64,000 bases of DNA from Actinomycetota bacterium (lineage in GTDB: Bacteria; Actinomycetota; Acidimicrobiia; IMCC26256; PALSA-555): contig VGBR01000013.1 of NCBI GenBank assembly GCA_016870355.1, forward strand, positions 1 to 64,000. The letters are read 5' to 3'. The position numbers and the translations under genes are program-made. The notes under the pieces were generated by a model. That model saw only the letters and a list, made by a program, of their open reading frames with translations, made no database searches and had not been told where the DNA came from. Positions 50,531 to 58,745 of this stretch are shown in pieces; position 1 is the stretch's first letter; every line of letters begins with the position of its first letter.

Positions 50531-51630
50531 AACCCGCGGATTGCTGGGATCTCGTCGAGCTTGACGACTTTGGTCTCGGGTCGCGCTGGTGTGTCAGACG
50601 GGTAGAACCACCGGAACCAGATGCGGCCGCGTGGGTGGCCGGCGGTCGAGAGCCAGTTCGGGTGACCCGGGTCTTCGTGCGCGACGACGAGCGTCCACGA
50701 GCCGTCGTCCTCGTAGTGCGTCTGCGCGCCGTTGATCGTCACGCGCTCGTAGTCCGAGTTGTACGTGTGCATGAACTGGTTCCAGAGACAGCAGTTCCAG
50801 AAGGCGCACTCGGGTGACCGGCCGGTGATGACCAGCGCTTCGTCCTCTGCGAGATCGAAGCTGCCCATGGCGTAGGCGGCGTCACCCGCGGCCCATCCGA
50901 ACGTGACCTTCTGCACCGGATACGGCTCATCGATCTGGTTCGGCTCGCCGAAGCCGAGCGGGACCAATTGGGCCTGGTCGCGCACCCAGGTGAGCGCGGC
51001 GCGGAAGCGCCGAGCGAGGTCCGCATCGTGCTCGCGGTAGGTCGTGGGTGGATCGAGCGCTTCGATGTGCCACTGACAGCGTTGCCCGCGCACCGGGTCT
51101 TCGAGGTAGTCACGGGTGATCGCGGCGACGGCGTCGTCCTCGAGCTGGAGGAACGGGCCGTCCCAACCCTTCGGCTTCTCCTTGCCCATCATCAGCTCGA
51201 ATGTGCCGTCGGCGCCGATGTTCAGGTGGTCACGGTTGTTGACCGTGCCGACGATGCGCTCGGAGTAGTGCCCGTCACGCGGCCCGCCGTACACGGTGAG
51301 CGACAGGTACACCGCGTCACCCTTCGTCCCCGTCACGCGGTACGTGACGTTCGGGTCCATCGGAGCGAACTCGTAGAAGGCGTCAGCGTTGTCGCCGCCC
51401 CACTTCTTGTACGGACCGACGATGTCGACGAAGCGCGGGTTGGCCGGATCACCCCACACCTGCGTGTCGAGCGCGACCTGGAGGATCGAGAAGATCCACT
51501 TGTAGCCCTCGAGCACCTGCTGGTCGTCGCCGAGTGCGTTCGGTCCTTCGAAGAACCGAGCGTCGAGCTCCTTGAGCGCGTCGATCAGCTCGTGGACGAC
51601 GCCGGTGGTCTCGTACTTGGTCTCCGCCAT
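50527..51630 (-). CDS. DUF1214 domain protein
   Basis: 367 residues. Conserved DUF1214 pieces are VTYRVTGTKGDAVYLSLTVYGG, NIGADGTFELMMG, CAFWNCCLWNQFMHTYN, INGAQTHYEDDGSWTLVVAHEDPGHPNW and the C-terminal RIWFRWFYPSDTP (a beta-barrel domain common in envelope or lipid-related proteins). Function is unknown. ATG at 51630 was chosen because a GGGAG precedes it; a GTG three bases earlier is in frame. A GC-rich inverted-repeat region lies upstream (51640-51720). Confidence 0.78.
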   Translation of the reverse strand: MAETKYETTGVVHELIDALKELDARFFEGPNALGDDQQVLEGYKWIFSILQVALDTQVWGDPANPRFVDIVGPYKKWGGDNADAFYEFAPMDPNVTYRVTGTKGDAVYLSLTVYGGPRDGHYSERIVGTVNNRDHLNIGADGTFELMMGKEKPKGWDGPFLQLEDDAVAAITRDYLEDPVRGQRCQWHIEALDPPTTYREHDADLARRFRAALTWVRDQAQLVPLGFGEPNQIDEPYPVQKVTFGWAAGDAAYAMGSFDLAEDEALVITGRSPECAFWNCCLWNQFMHTYNSDYERVTINGAQTHYEDDGSWTLVVAHEDPGHPNWLSTAGHPRGRIWFRWFYPSDTPARPETKVVKLDEIPAIRGF

Positions 51631-51731
51631 CACTCCCGCTCTCGGCGCTCCGCGCCGGGCCGCTCGGGCCCCGCTCGCTGCGCCGCAGGATACCTGCGAC
51701 GCGGGCGCTCGCTCAGAGCCGCGGAGGCTAC

Positions 51732-52196
51732 CTACGCAGGGGTGACGGCGTCTCCGAGCTTGATGTCGCCGTCGTCAAGGATCTCGGCGCGCAGGCCACC
51801 GCCGTCGATGAGCGCCTTTCGCACGCCGGCGCGAGTCAGGCCCTCGAGGTAGCCACACGGGTGCGAGAGGTCGAACCCGCGCATGCGAACACCGCCAACG
51901 GTGAACTCTTGGCCCACGAGCGGGTTGAGCCGAATGCCCTCGGTCACGATGTTGCGCCGTGTCTCGCTCTCGTCGAGCGCGACGTCACCGTTGGCTCCTT
52001 CGATGGCCTCACGCTCGATCAGCGTGACCGCTCGCTGTGCATCCACGATGCGCGTCCCGGAGTACTTGCCGGCCTCGATCGCGTAGCGGTCACCTTCGAG
52101 GCCTTTGCCCGCGAGCGCGCGCACCAGGTCCCGCGACTCCATCGGCTTGCCCTGACCCGGAGCGACGTAGATCCCGACGACTCGGCCCTCGGACAT
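51732..52196 (-). CDS. MOSC domain protein
   Basis: 154 residues. MOSC (molybdenum cofactor sulfurase C-terminal-like) proteins carry or transfer sulfur, often for molybdopterin enzymes. Visible: VGIYVAPGQGKPMESRD at the start, GLEGDRYAIEAGKYSG, RRNIVTEGIRLNPLVGQEF, and the conserved Cys in FDLSHPCGYLEGLT. Length is typical of stand-alone MOSC proteins. It follows the 52207 gene on the same strand by ten bases. The partner molybdoenzyme is not in this window. Confidence 0.85.
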   Translation of the reverse strand: MSEGRVVGIYVAPGQGKPMESRDLVRALAGKGLEGDRYAIEAGKYSGTRIVDAQRAVTLIEREAIEGANGDVALDESETRRNIVTEGIRLNPLVGQEFTVGGVRMRGFDLSHPCGYLEGLTRAGVRKALIDGGGLRAEILDDGDIKLGDAVTPA

Positions 52197-52206
52197 GGAG
52201 CCAGTC

Positions 52207-52764
52207 TTACAAACTCGGCGGCCAGGCCTCGGGAGGTATTCGCCCCCAAGCGTGGTCGCGGCGCGCGGCGGCATTCACCGCGATTCGCTCATCAGCGACG
52301 AGCAGATCGCCGTGGACCCTGCCTGGGTGCGTGATGCGAGCACCGCCGTCGAGCTCGACACGTGACGGCGATCCCGTGAGCTCCCACTCAAGGTCCAGTC
52401 CGACGGGCAGGCGTTCGCCCACTTCGTCGTTGGGGTCGTCGACCCTGAGCCCGAACGCTTCGAGCGCGATGCCCCAGTGCTCGAACGGCGTCTCGCACAC
52501 AAGCTCGCCCCAGAGGCCGTCGGCGCGGATCTCCAATGACTCGGGTCGTCGCGGCAGCGCCACCGCGTCATCACGCACGACGATCAACCCGACGTCGGGA
52601 CCTTCGACGAGCGTCCACCACGAGCACACTCGCTGTGCCGGGATCAGCGTGAGCCGAAGCGCGCCAACGAGATCAACATCCGCGAGGTCGAACCCCCACG
52701 TCTCGCGCCAATCGCCGTCATCCGTCGGCGCATGTGGCCGTTCGTCGTTGGGATCGAGATCCAC
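52207..52764 (-). CDS. Hypothetical protein
   Basis: 185 residues from a GTG at 52764. Beta-rich and Trp-rich (WGFDLADVDLVGALRLTLIP, CSWWTLVEGPDVGLIVV, LWGELVCETPFEHWGIALEAF, LEWELTGSP) with a DHAWGRI motif near the end. This pattern of Trp-rich beta strands and HxWG recalls lipocalin-like AttH/hydroxyneurosporene synthase-type domains, but the match is too weak to name. It is divergent from the alpha/beta hydrolase gene at 52782 and in an operon with the MOSC gene. Confidence 0.6.
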   Translation of the reverse strand: MDLDPNDERPHAPTDDGDWRETWGFDLADVDLVGALRLTLIPAQRVCSWWTLVEGPDVGLIVVRDDAVALPRRPESLEIRADGLWGELVCETPFEHWGIALEAFGLRVDDPNDEVGERLPVGLDLEWELTGSPSRVELDGGARITHPGRVHGDLLVADERIAVNAAARRDHAWGRIPPEAWPPSL

Positions 52765-52769
52765 GCAAC

Positions 52770-52775
52770 TACATT
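52770..52775 (+). promoter_or_regulatory. Putative -10 box (TACATT)
   Basis: TACATT ends six bases before the GTG at 52782, in the 17-base gap between two divergent start codons. Confidence 0.4.
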
Positions 52776-52781
52776 GGCACT

Positions 52782-53744
52782 GTGGGTGATCAGGGGCAGG
52801 TGTGTCCTCTCGACGTGGACGGCGTTCGGGTGCACGCCGTCGAATGGACGCCGAGCGGCGCAACGAACGGACGTCGCGTGCTGCTCGTGCACGGCCTGGG
52901 CGCGAACACGCTCTCGTGGGAACCGATCGGTCAGCCGCTCGCCGACGTGCTGAGCGCGCCCGTCACCGCGATCGACCTCGTCGGCTTCGGGCGCACGCGC
53001 TCACCTGGACGACCCGCGTCGATCAGCAGCAACCGCCGACTCGTCACCGCGGTGCTAGAGCAGCTCGGGCCGTCGATCGTCGTCGGCAACTCGATGGGCG
53101 GATCGATCGGCATCGGCGTCGCGGCGCGCCGCCCCGACCTCGTGACGAGCCTCGTGCTCGTGAACCCGGCACTGCCGCACCCGAACCCCGGCGTGCTCGA
53201 CGTGCTGCGCTTCGCCCGCTTCGCACCCGTCATGTTCTCGTCACTCGGCGGACCGATCGTGCGCACTCGCGCCCGGATGCTCGGCCCCGAACGCCTCGTC
53301 GACCTGAGCCTGTCGTGGAGCCTCCACGACCAGACCCGCCTCGATCCCGACCTGCGGCGCCGGCTCATCGAGCTCGCCGCTGAGCGCTACGACTACCCCG
53401 AGGCGCCCGGCGCCTATGCCGAAGCGGCGCGCACGCTCCTCCTGTACCTCGCTCGCGGCCTCAACACCGACCTTGCGAAGGCCGACCGTGCGCCCGTGCT
53501 CATCGTGCACGGCGAGCACGACCGCCTCGTGAGCCTGCTCGCGGCGCGCGCCGCGGCCGAGCGCAACGCCCACGTCGAGCTCGAGGTGCTCGACGGCATC
53601 GGACACGCCCCACAGCTCGAGGCGCCGGATCGCCTCGTGGGGGTCATGGCGGCCTGGCTGGATGCGAGGATGTCGGCGTGGCAGAGCCCAGTCCCGGGGT
53701 CGGTCTCCTCGACGCGCCGGTCCGCGCCTTCGTCGCCCAGCTGA
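52782..53744 (+). CDS. Alpha/beta hydrolase
   Basis: 320 residues. HGLGANTLSW is the oxyanion segment, SIVVGNSMGGSIGI the nucleophile elbow (Ser), LIVHGEHDRLVSL the acid region and GIGHAPQLEAPD the catalytic His, as in esterases and C-C hydrolases. A lid domain covers about 140-230. GTG 52782 fits the -10 spacing. The 3' end overlaps the start of the AAA ATPase gene by 67 bases in a different frame; the last 23 residues, Ser/Arg-rich, are encoded in that overlap. Confidence 0.8.
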   Translation: MGDQGQVCPLDVDGVRVHAVEWTPSGATNGRRVLLVHGLGANTLSWEPIGQPLADVLSAPVTAIDLVGFGRTRSPGRPASISSNRRLVTAVLEQLGPSIVVGNSMGGSIGIGVAARRPDLVTSLVLVNPALPHPNPGVLDVLRFARFAPVMFSSLGGPIVRTRARMLGPERLVDLSLSWSLHDQTRLDPDLRRRLIELAAERYDYPEAPGAYAEAARTLLLYLARGLNTDLAKADRAPVLIVHGEHDRLVSLLAARAAAERNAHVELEVLDGIGHAPQLEAPDRLVGVMAAWLDARMSAWQSPVPGSVSSTRRSAPSSPS

Positions 53745-55057
53745 CCGACGTGCTCGCCACCCTCCGGGGTGGCGGGACGGTGGACCGCGGCGCGCTCGAG
53801 CGCGACGCCGCATTGGAAGCGCAAGCGGTGGCGGCCGGGATCATCGCCTCCGACGGGCATCCGAGCGACGCCGAGCTGCGCTCGTTCGCCGTCGCGCTGT
53901 CGCCATGGTTCGAGTCGCTGCGCAGTGCCGCCCCGTCGTCGCTGCGCGACAGCCCGGCCATCAAGCAGCACCGCGGCTTCCCGATCACGCCGTCGCCGTT
54001 GTTCGAGACGATCGTGACGGCCGACGCCAAGTCCAAGACCGCTCACGCCTGGCGCTACTACGACGCAGCGATGCGCGTCGCGCACGCAGTGTGTGCCGTC
54101 GACGCCACGCCGACGCGCGAGGAGCTGCTGGCGGTCGACACGCTGCGGTCGATGATGTTGCGGCGCATCGGGGCGGCCGACATCGAACGTCCGGCCGACT
54201 CGGGTCGCGATCCTGGTGAGAAGGGTGAACCCGAGAAGACAGAGACCCTCGAGGATCTGCTGGCTGAGCTCGACGAGCTCGTCGGGCTGAAGGCCGTCAA
54301 GACCGAGGTGCGGCTGCTCATCAACCTCGTGCGGGTGGAGAACATGAGGCGGGACCGCAAGCTCGCCGTCGCCGACCGCAGCCTCCACTTGGTGTTCCTC
54401 GGCAACCCCGGCACCGGCAAGACGACGGTGGCGCGCTTGATGTCGCGCTTCTACAAGGTGCTGAAGGTCGTGTCGAAGGGTCACCTGTTCGAGACCGACC
54501 GCTCCGGGATGGTCGCCGGTTATGTCGGGCAGACCGCGCCCAAGGTGAACAAGGCGTGCGACGACGCCAAGGGCGGCGTGCTGTTCATCGACGAGGCGTA
54601 CGCACTCGTGACCGAGAGCGAGCAGGACTTCGGCGCCGAGGCCGTGGCCACGCTCCTCAAGCGGATGGAAGACGACCGCGACGATCTGATCGTGATCGTG
54701 GCTGGCTACACCGAGCCGATGCAGAAGTTCATCGAGTCGAACCCGGGCATCAAGTCGCGCTTCAACAAGCAGATCGAGTTCCCCGATTACAGCGACGACG
54801 AACTCATCGCCATCTTCGAGTCGATCGGCGAAGACGCGCACTACACGCTCGACGCGGGCGCGAAGAAGGCCGTCAAGGCGTGGTTCGCCGCGCAGCCGCG
54901 TGACGCCACCTTCGGCAACGGTCGTACGGCGCGGAACCTGTTCGAGGACTGCGTGACGCGCCAGGCGAGCCGCGTCGTCGACTTGAAGAACCCGACCGAC
55001 AAGCAGCTGACCACGCTCACGAAGGCCGACGTGCCCGACCCGGCCAGCAAGGAATAG
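53678..55057 (+). CDS. CbbX/EccA-like AAA+ ATPase with N-terminal TerB-like region
   Basis: 459 residues. Residues 1-165 are helical with two acidic repeats (ASDGHPSDAELRSF, VDATPTREELLAVD) that resemble TerB-type metal-binding modules. The AAA+ domain has Walker A GNPGTGKTT (242-250), Walker B VLFIDEAYAL (301-310), sensor-like VIVAGYTEPM and a likely Arg finger in SRFNKQIEFPD. This is the CbbX/SpoVK type also found in type VII secretion EccA. GAGGA lies seven bases before the GTG at 53678, supporting this start despite the overlap with the hydrolase. First gene of a five-gene cluster. Confidence 0.83.
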   Translation: MAEPSPGVGLLDAPVRAFVAQLTDVLATLRGGGTVDRGALERDAALEAQAVAAGIIASDGHPSDAELRSFAVALSPWFESLRSAAPSSLRDSPAIKQHRGFPITPSPLFETIVTADAKSKTAHAWRYYDAAMRVAHAVCAVDATPTREELLAVDTLRSMMLRRIGAADIERPADSGRDPGEKGEPEKTETLEDLLAELDELVGLKAVKTEVRLLINLVRVENMRRDRKLAVADRSLHLVFLGNPGTGKTTVARLMSRFYKVLKVVSKGHLFETDRSGMVAGYVGQTAPKVNKACDDAKGGVLFIDEAYALVTESEQDFGAEAVATLLKRMEDDRDDLIVIVAGYTEPMQKFIESNPGIKSRFNKQIEFPDYSDDELIAIFESIGEDAHYTLDAGAKKAVKAWFAAQPRDATFGNGRTARNLFEDCVTRQASRVVDLKNPTDKQLTTLTKADVPDPASKE

Positions 55058-55064
55058 GGCGCTC

Positions 55065-56060
55065 GTGCGGCAACTGCTTGCGGTGGTCGCCGCGCTGTTG
55101 ATGGTCGGTGCTGCACTGATCGCTCGCAGCGCGATCGACGATGACAACGGCAACAACGGGAATGGGGGCGACGGCAGCACGCCCACGCTGTTGTGCGCGG
55201 CCGAGCTCGGGGACGTGTGCGACGAGCTTGCCCGCAGTGAAGACATCGACGTGTTCAAGGCGCCGATGGACGCGGTCGCGAGCGACTCCGACATGCTGCG
55301 CGAGTACGACGGCTGGCTGACGTTCGAACGCAACGCCGAGCGGGTGAGCGAGGCGCGCGTGCGCTCGTCGCTCGACCGAATCACCGAGGAGCCCTCAGAC
55401 CCGATCGCGCGATCACCTGTCGTGATCGCGATCGCCGAGGAGCGGGCCGACGTGCTCGCTACCCAATGCGGTGGCGATGTGACGTGGCAATGCATCGGCG
55501 ACGTCGCCGGAGAGCCGTGGCAGTCGATCGGCGGTTCGATCACATGGGGTGAGGTGAAGCCGGCGCACGCCGACCCGGAATCGACTGGTGAAGGTCTCGT
55601 GATCATCGGTGAGCAAGCGGCGCACTTCTTCGGTACGACCGACCTCTCGCGCGACAACTTCGACGAGGACGAGTTCCTCGAGTGGTTCACGCGGCTCGAG
55701 CGGTCGACCAAGACCGACTCGAACGCGTTCCAGGCGCTCCTGACCTCCCGGTCGGCGACGTACGACGTCGTCGCCACGTTGGAGGCAAGGGCCGACGAGT
55801 CCCTCGCGCAACGGGAGGACGTGCGGCTCATCTACCCTGCGCCTGTGGCCACCGCCGACGTCGTCTTCATCCAGGTCGTGGACGGTGACGACGATCTCGC
55901 CGACATCGTGACCGGCGACGCGGGACAGGATGCGCTGCGCGACGCCGGGTTCCGAGTCGACGACGACGAACGCAACCCGCCGCTGTCCGACGGCAGCCGA
56001 CTCCCGTCGGCTGGCGTGCTCGAGGCGCTCCTCCAGACCTGGCGCGAGGTCACGGGGTGA
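55065..56060 (+). CDS. Solute-binding-protein-like envelope protein
   Basis: 331 residues. Residues 1-22 are an uncleaved or cleaved export signal/anchor (LLAVVAALLMVGAALIARS), followed by an Asn/Gly linker. The rest has the pattern of an ABC-type solute-binding fold: LLCAAELGDVCDELAR, SPVVIAIAEERADVLATQ, ITWGEVKPAHADPESTGEGLVII, DVVATLEARADESLAQREDVRLIYP. It starts eight bases after the AAA gene stop and overlaps the next gene by four bases. It probably senses or binds something outside the membrane for the cluster; it is not next to a transport permease. Confidence 0.65.
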   Translation: MRQLLAVVAALLMVGAALIARSAIDDDNGNNGNGGDGSTPTLLCAAELGDVCDELARSEDIDVFKAPMDAVASDSDMLREYDGWLTFERNAERVSEARVRSSLDRITEEPSDPIARSPVVIAIAEERADVLATQCGGDVTWQCIGDVAGEPWQSIGGSITWGEVKPAHADPESTGEGLVIIGEQAAHFFGTTDLSRDNFDEDEFLEWFTRLERSTKTDSNAFQALLTSRSATYDVVATLEARADESLAQREDVRLIYPAPVATADVVFIQVVDGDDDLADIVTGDAGQDALRDAGFRVDDDERNPPLSDGSRLPSAGVLEALLQTWREVTG

Positions 56061-57847
56061 TGCGCCGACGCACACTGTCGAGCGCGCTCGTCGCGGCGAC
56101 GGTCATCGGCTCGCTCGCGATCGCGGGTACGCCTGCTGGCGCGGGCGGCGGGTGCGTCACCGTCGACATCGCGTCGTCGCCCGAGAAGCTCACGCTGCTC
56201 ACCGAGCTCGGCCAGCGCTTCGAGCGCTCCGACGCCGAGGTGAACGGTCGCTGCATCACGATCAGCGTCGCTCGGGTGTCGTCCGGCGCCGGCGAGCAGC
56301 TCCTGGCGAACGACTGGCCGAAGCCGGCGGTGAACGGTCCGCGCCCGGTGATCTGGTCGCCGGCGGCGAGCACGTGGGGCGGCGTCCTCGATCAGCACCG
56401 CGCCGACGCCGGCAAGGACCCCTACGTCACGACGCCGGGCGACCAGTTCATGCTCACGCCGCTCGTGATCGCGATGCCCCAGCCGATGGCCGAGGCGCTC
56501 GGCTGGCCCGACACTCCCCTCGGCTTCAGCGACATCCTGGCGTTGGCCACCGATCCCGGCGGCTGGGCGACCAAGGGCCATCCGGAGTGGGGTCCGTTCC
56601 GGTTCGGCAAGACCAACCCGCACTTCTCGACGAGCGGGCTCGCCGAGACCGTCGCCCAGTACTACGCCGCGACGGGCAAGACGAGCGGGCTCACGCTCGA
56701 AGACCTCGTGCGCCCCGATGTCGAGACGTTCCAGCAGGGCGTCGAGTCAGCCGTCGTGCACTACGGCGACACGACGCTCACCTTCCTCAACAACCTCTAT
56801 CGCTCCGACCGGCGGGGTGACCCGTTCGGCTACGCGTCGGCGGTCGCAGTCGAGGAGAAGTCGGTGGTCGACTACAACTCCGGCAACCCCGACGGCATCC
56901 TCGACCCGGGTGAGGAGCCGCGCGCACCGCGTGTCCCACTCGTGGCGATCTACCCGAAGGAAGGGACGCTCTTCTCCGACAACCCGCTGATCGTGCTCGA
57001 CGCGCCGTGGGTGTCGGACGCCGAGGCGGACGCGGCCAGCCAGTTCTCCGACTTCGTGACACGCGCGAGCAACCAGAAGCGGGTGCTGAAGTTCGGGTTC
57101 CGACCGGGCAACCCCGACGTCGCGATCGGCAAGCCGATCACCGCCGCGAACGGACTCGACCCGAACCAGCCGCAGACGACGCTCGAAGTACCGGAAGCCG
57201 AGGTGCTGGCGCGGGTCATCGATCAGTGGGACACCGTGCGCAAGAAGGCGCGGGTGCTGCTGGTGATCGACGTGTCGGGTTCGATGGGTGACGAAGCCGA
57301 CCCGAACACCGGCGACACGAAGCTCGACCTCGCCAAGCGGGCCGCCATCGCCGCGCTCGAGGAGTTCCAACCCGATGACCAGGTGGGCTTGCGGGTCTTC
57401 TCCACCGAGATCGCCGACGACGAGCCGACCGACTACCTCGACCTCGTGCCGGTCGGTCCGGTCTCGGAGAACCGCGACGAGCTCGTCGATCGGATCCGGG
57501 GGCTCGTGCCGACCCAAGGCACTCCCCTGTACACGGTGACCCAGGACTCGTACGAGTTGATGGTCGTCGAGTTCGACGAGACGCGCATCAACGCGGTCGT
57601 GCTGCTGAGCGACGGCCGCAACGAGGACGACCGCAACACCGACCTTCAGGGCTTGTTGAAGTTCCTCCGAGGCGAGAACGAAGGCGAGAGCAACACGCCG
57701 GTGCGCATCTTCCCGATCGCATACGGCGGTGACGCCGACATCGGCACGCTCGGACGCGTCGCGGAAGCCACGAACGCAGCCGCCTACTCGGCCGTCGACC
57801 CCGCAACCATCATCAACGTCTTCAACGCCGTCGTCTCCAACTTCTGA
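56057..57847 (+). CDS. Solute-binding domain fused to von Willebrand factor A domain
   Basis: 596 residues. Signal peptide 1-29, then an ABC-type binding-protein domain (about 34-365; VTVDIASSPEKLTLLTELGQ, PRPVIWSPAASTWGGVLDQ, ATDPGGWATKGHPEWG), then a VWA domain from about 398 with the MIDAS motif DVSGS at 405-409, the Thr in TQGTPLY and Asp in LLSDGRN. VWA domains bind a metal ion and protein partners. It begins at GTG/ATG 56057/56060, overlapping the previous gene. A hairpin follows. The pairing with a second, non-VWA binding protein suggests a two-component extracytoplasmic sensor. Confidence 0.83.
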   Translation: MMRRRTLSSALVAATVIGSLAIAGTPAGAGGGCVTVDIASSPEKLTLLTELGQRFERSDAEVNGRCITISVARVSSGAGEQLLANDWPKPAVNGPRPVIWSPAASTWGGVLDQHRADAGKDPYVTTPGDQFMLTPLVIAMPQPMAEALGWPDTPLGFSDILALATDPGGWATKGHPEWGPFRFGKTNPHFSTSGLAETVAQYYAATGKTSGLTLEDLVRPDVETFQQGVESAVVHYGDTTLTFLNNLYRSDRRGDPFGYASAVAVEEKSVVDYNSGNPDGILDPGEEPRAPRVPLVAIYPKEGTLFSDNPLIVLDAPWVSDAEADAASQFSDFVTRASNQKRVLKFGFRPGNPDVAIGKPITAANGLDPNQPQTTLEVPEAEVLARVIDQWDTVRKKARVLLVIDVSGSMGDEADPNTGDTKLDLAKRAAIAALEEFQPDDQVGLRVFSTEIADDEPTDYLDLVPVGPVSENRDELVDRIRGLVPTQGTPLYTVTQDSYELMVVEFDETRINAVVLLSDGRNEDDRNTDLQGLLKFLRGENEGESNTPVRIFPIAYGGDADIGTLGRVAEATNAAAYSAVDPATIINVFNAVVSNF

Positions 57848-57866
57848 CGTGCACAAGTCGGGGCTT

Positions 57867-57909
57867 TTCGGCACGATGGTTGTTGCTATGCAACAAGCAG
57901 CGTGCCGAA
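57867..57909 (+). terminator. Hairpin with GGCACG core inside the VWA-PspA cluster
   Basis: TTCGGCACG (57867-57875) pairs with CGTGCCGAA (57901-57909); an inner TTGTTG/CAACAA helix closes a CTATG loop with two mismatches in between. It lies between two same-strand genes, so it probably ends or attenuates the transcript of the VWA gene. Same core as 3485 and 59554. Confidence 0.65.
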
Positions 57910-57929
57910 TTCCCGCTGAGGGGACGTAG

Positions 57930-58691
57930 ATGGGGGTCCTGGACGCGCTGCCGGAGCACCTGAAGTCGAGCCGGACGGCGAACGCAGTCACTGCGCCGTC
58001 GGCGATCTTGCTTGCGGGTGCCGGAGCCGCGGCGGGGATCCTCGGTGGGCTCGCGGCGCTGCCCGTCATCGGGATCGCGGCGGCAGCGTGGCTGGTGCGC
58101 GTGGCGACGTTGCTGCCTCGCCGTGCGGGCAGCACGCAGATCGACCCGATGAGCATCTCGGACCCGTGGCGCCGGTTCGTGCGTGACGCGCTCGACGCGC
58201 AGCGCCGCTACCGCCGCGCCGTGTCGAAGGCCAACGAAGGACCGATGCGCGATCGGCTCACCGAGATCGGCGAGCGCATCGACGCCGGTGTCGAGGAGTG
58301 TTGGCGCGTCGCCTGCCGGGGTGACGAGCTCGTCGACGCGATCGGCAACCTCGACGTGGCCGGTGCTCGCAAGGACCTCGCCGAGGCGAAGTCCCGTGAC
58401 TCACGCAGCGAGACGCAACACAGCACGGTCGAGTCGCTCCAGGCCCAGGTCGATGCGGCCGACCGCATGATCTCGGTGGCCGAGGACGCGCAGGACCGCA
58501 TCCGTCTGCTCAACGCTCGGCTCGACGAGGCCGTGGCGCGGGCCGTCGAGCTGTCGATCAAGGCCGAGGACGTCGGCGAGGTAGGCCAGCTCGGCGGCCA
58601 GGTCGAAGAGGTCGTGAGCCAGATGGAGTCGCTGCGCGTCTCCCTCGACGAGGTGAGCGGCACCGCCCAAGCCGCTGGGGCTGGCGGATAG
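57930..58691 (+). CDS. Membrane protein with cytoplasmic coiled coil
   Basis: 253 residues. One or two membrane helices at about 22-62 (TAPSAILLAGAGAAAGILGG, LAALPVIGIAAAAWLVRVATL), then a long alpha-helical coiled-coil region (about 95-245; DRLTEIGERIDAGVEECW, VESLQAQVDAADRMISVA). No family was named. GAGGGGA sits five bases before the ATG. It lies directly before pspA; the coiled coil and membrane anchor would suit a docking partner for PspA on the inner face of the membrane (inference). Confidence 0.7.
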   Translation: MGVLDALPEHLKSSRTANAVTAPSAILLAGAGAAAGILGGLAALPVIGIAAAAWLVRVATLLPRRAGSTQIDPMSISDPWRRFVRDALDAQRRYRRAVSKANEGPMRDRLTEIGERIDAGVEECWRVACRGDELVDAIGNLDVAGARKDLAEAKSRDSRSETQHSTVESLQAQVDAADRMISVAEDAQDRIRLLNARLDEAVARAVELSIKAEDVGEVGQLGGQVEEVVSQMESLRVSLDEVSGTAQAAGAGG

Positions 58692-58731
58692 CGGCGGAAC
58701 CACCGCGGTAGAACCACCCCGGGGTGCCCAC

Positions 58732-58737
58732 TAGGGT
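58732..58737 (+). promoter_or_regulatory. Putative -10 box (TAGGGT) of pspA
   Basis: TAGGGT ends eight bases before the ATG at 58746, with no Shine-Dalgarno; this would let pspA be made separately from the genes upstream. Confidence 0.45.
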
Positions 58738-58745
58738 TCGGCCTC

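Noticed and set aside
55065-57847. The two solute-binding-type proteins as part of an ABC importer
   Set aside because: No permease or transporter ATPase lies nearby; the ATPase in the cluster is AAA+ (CbbX-like), not ABC.
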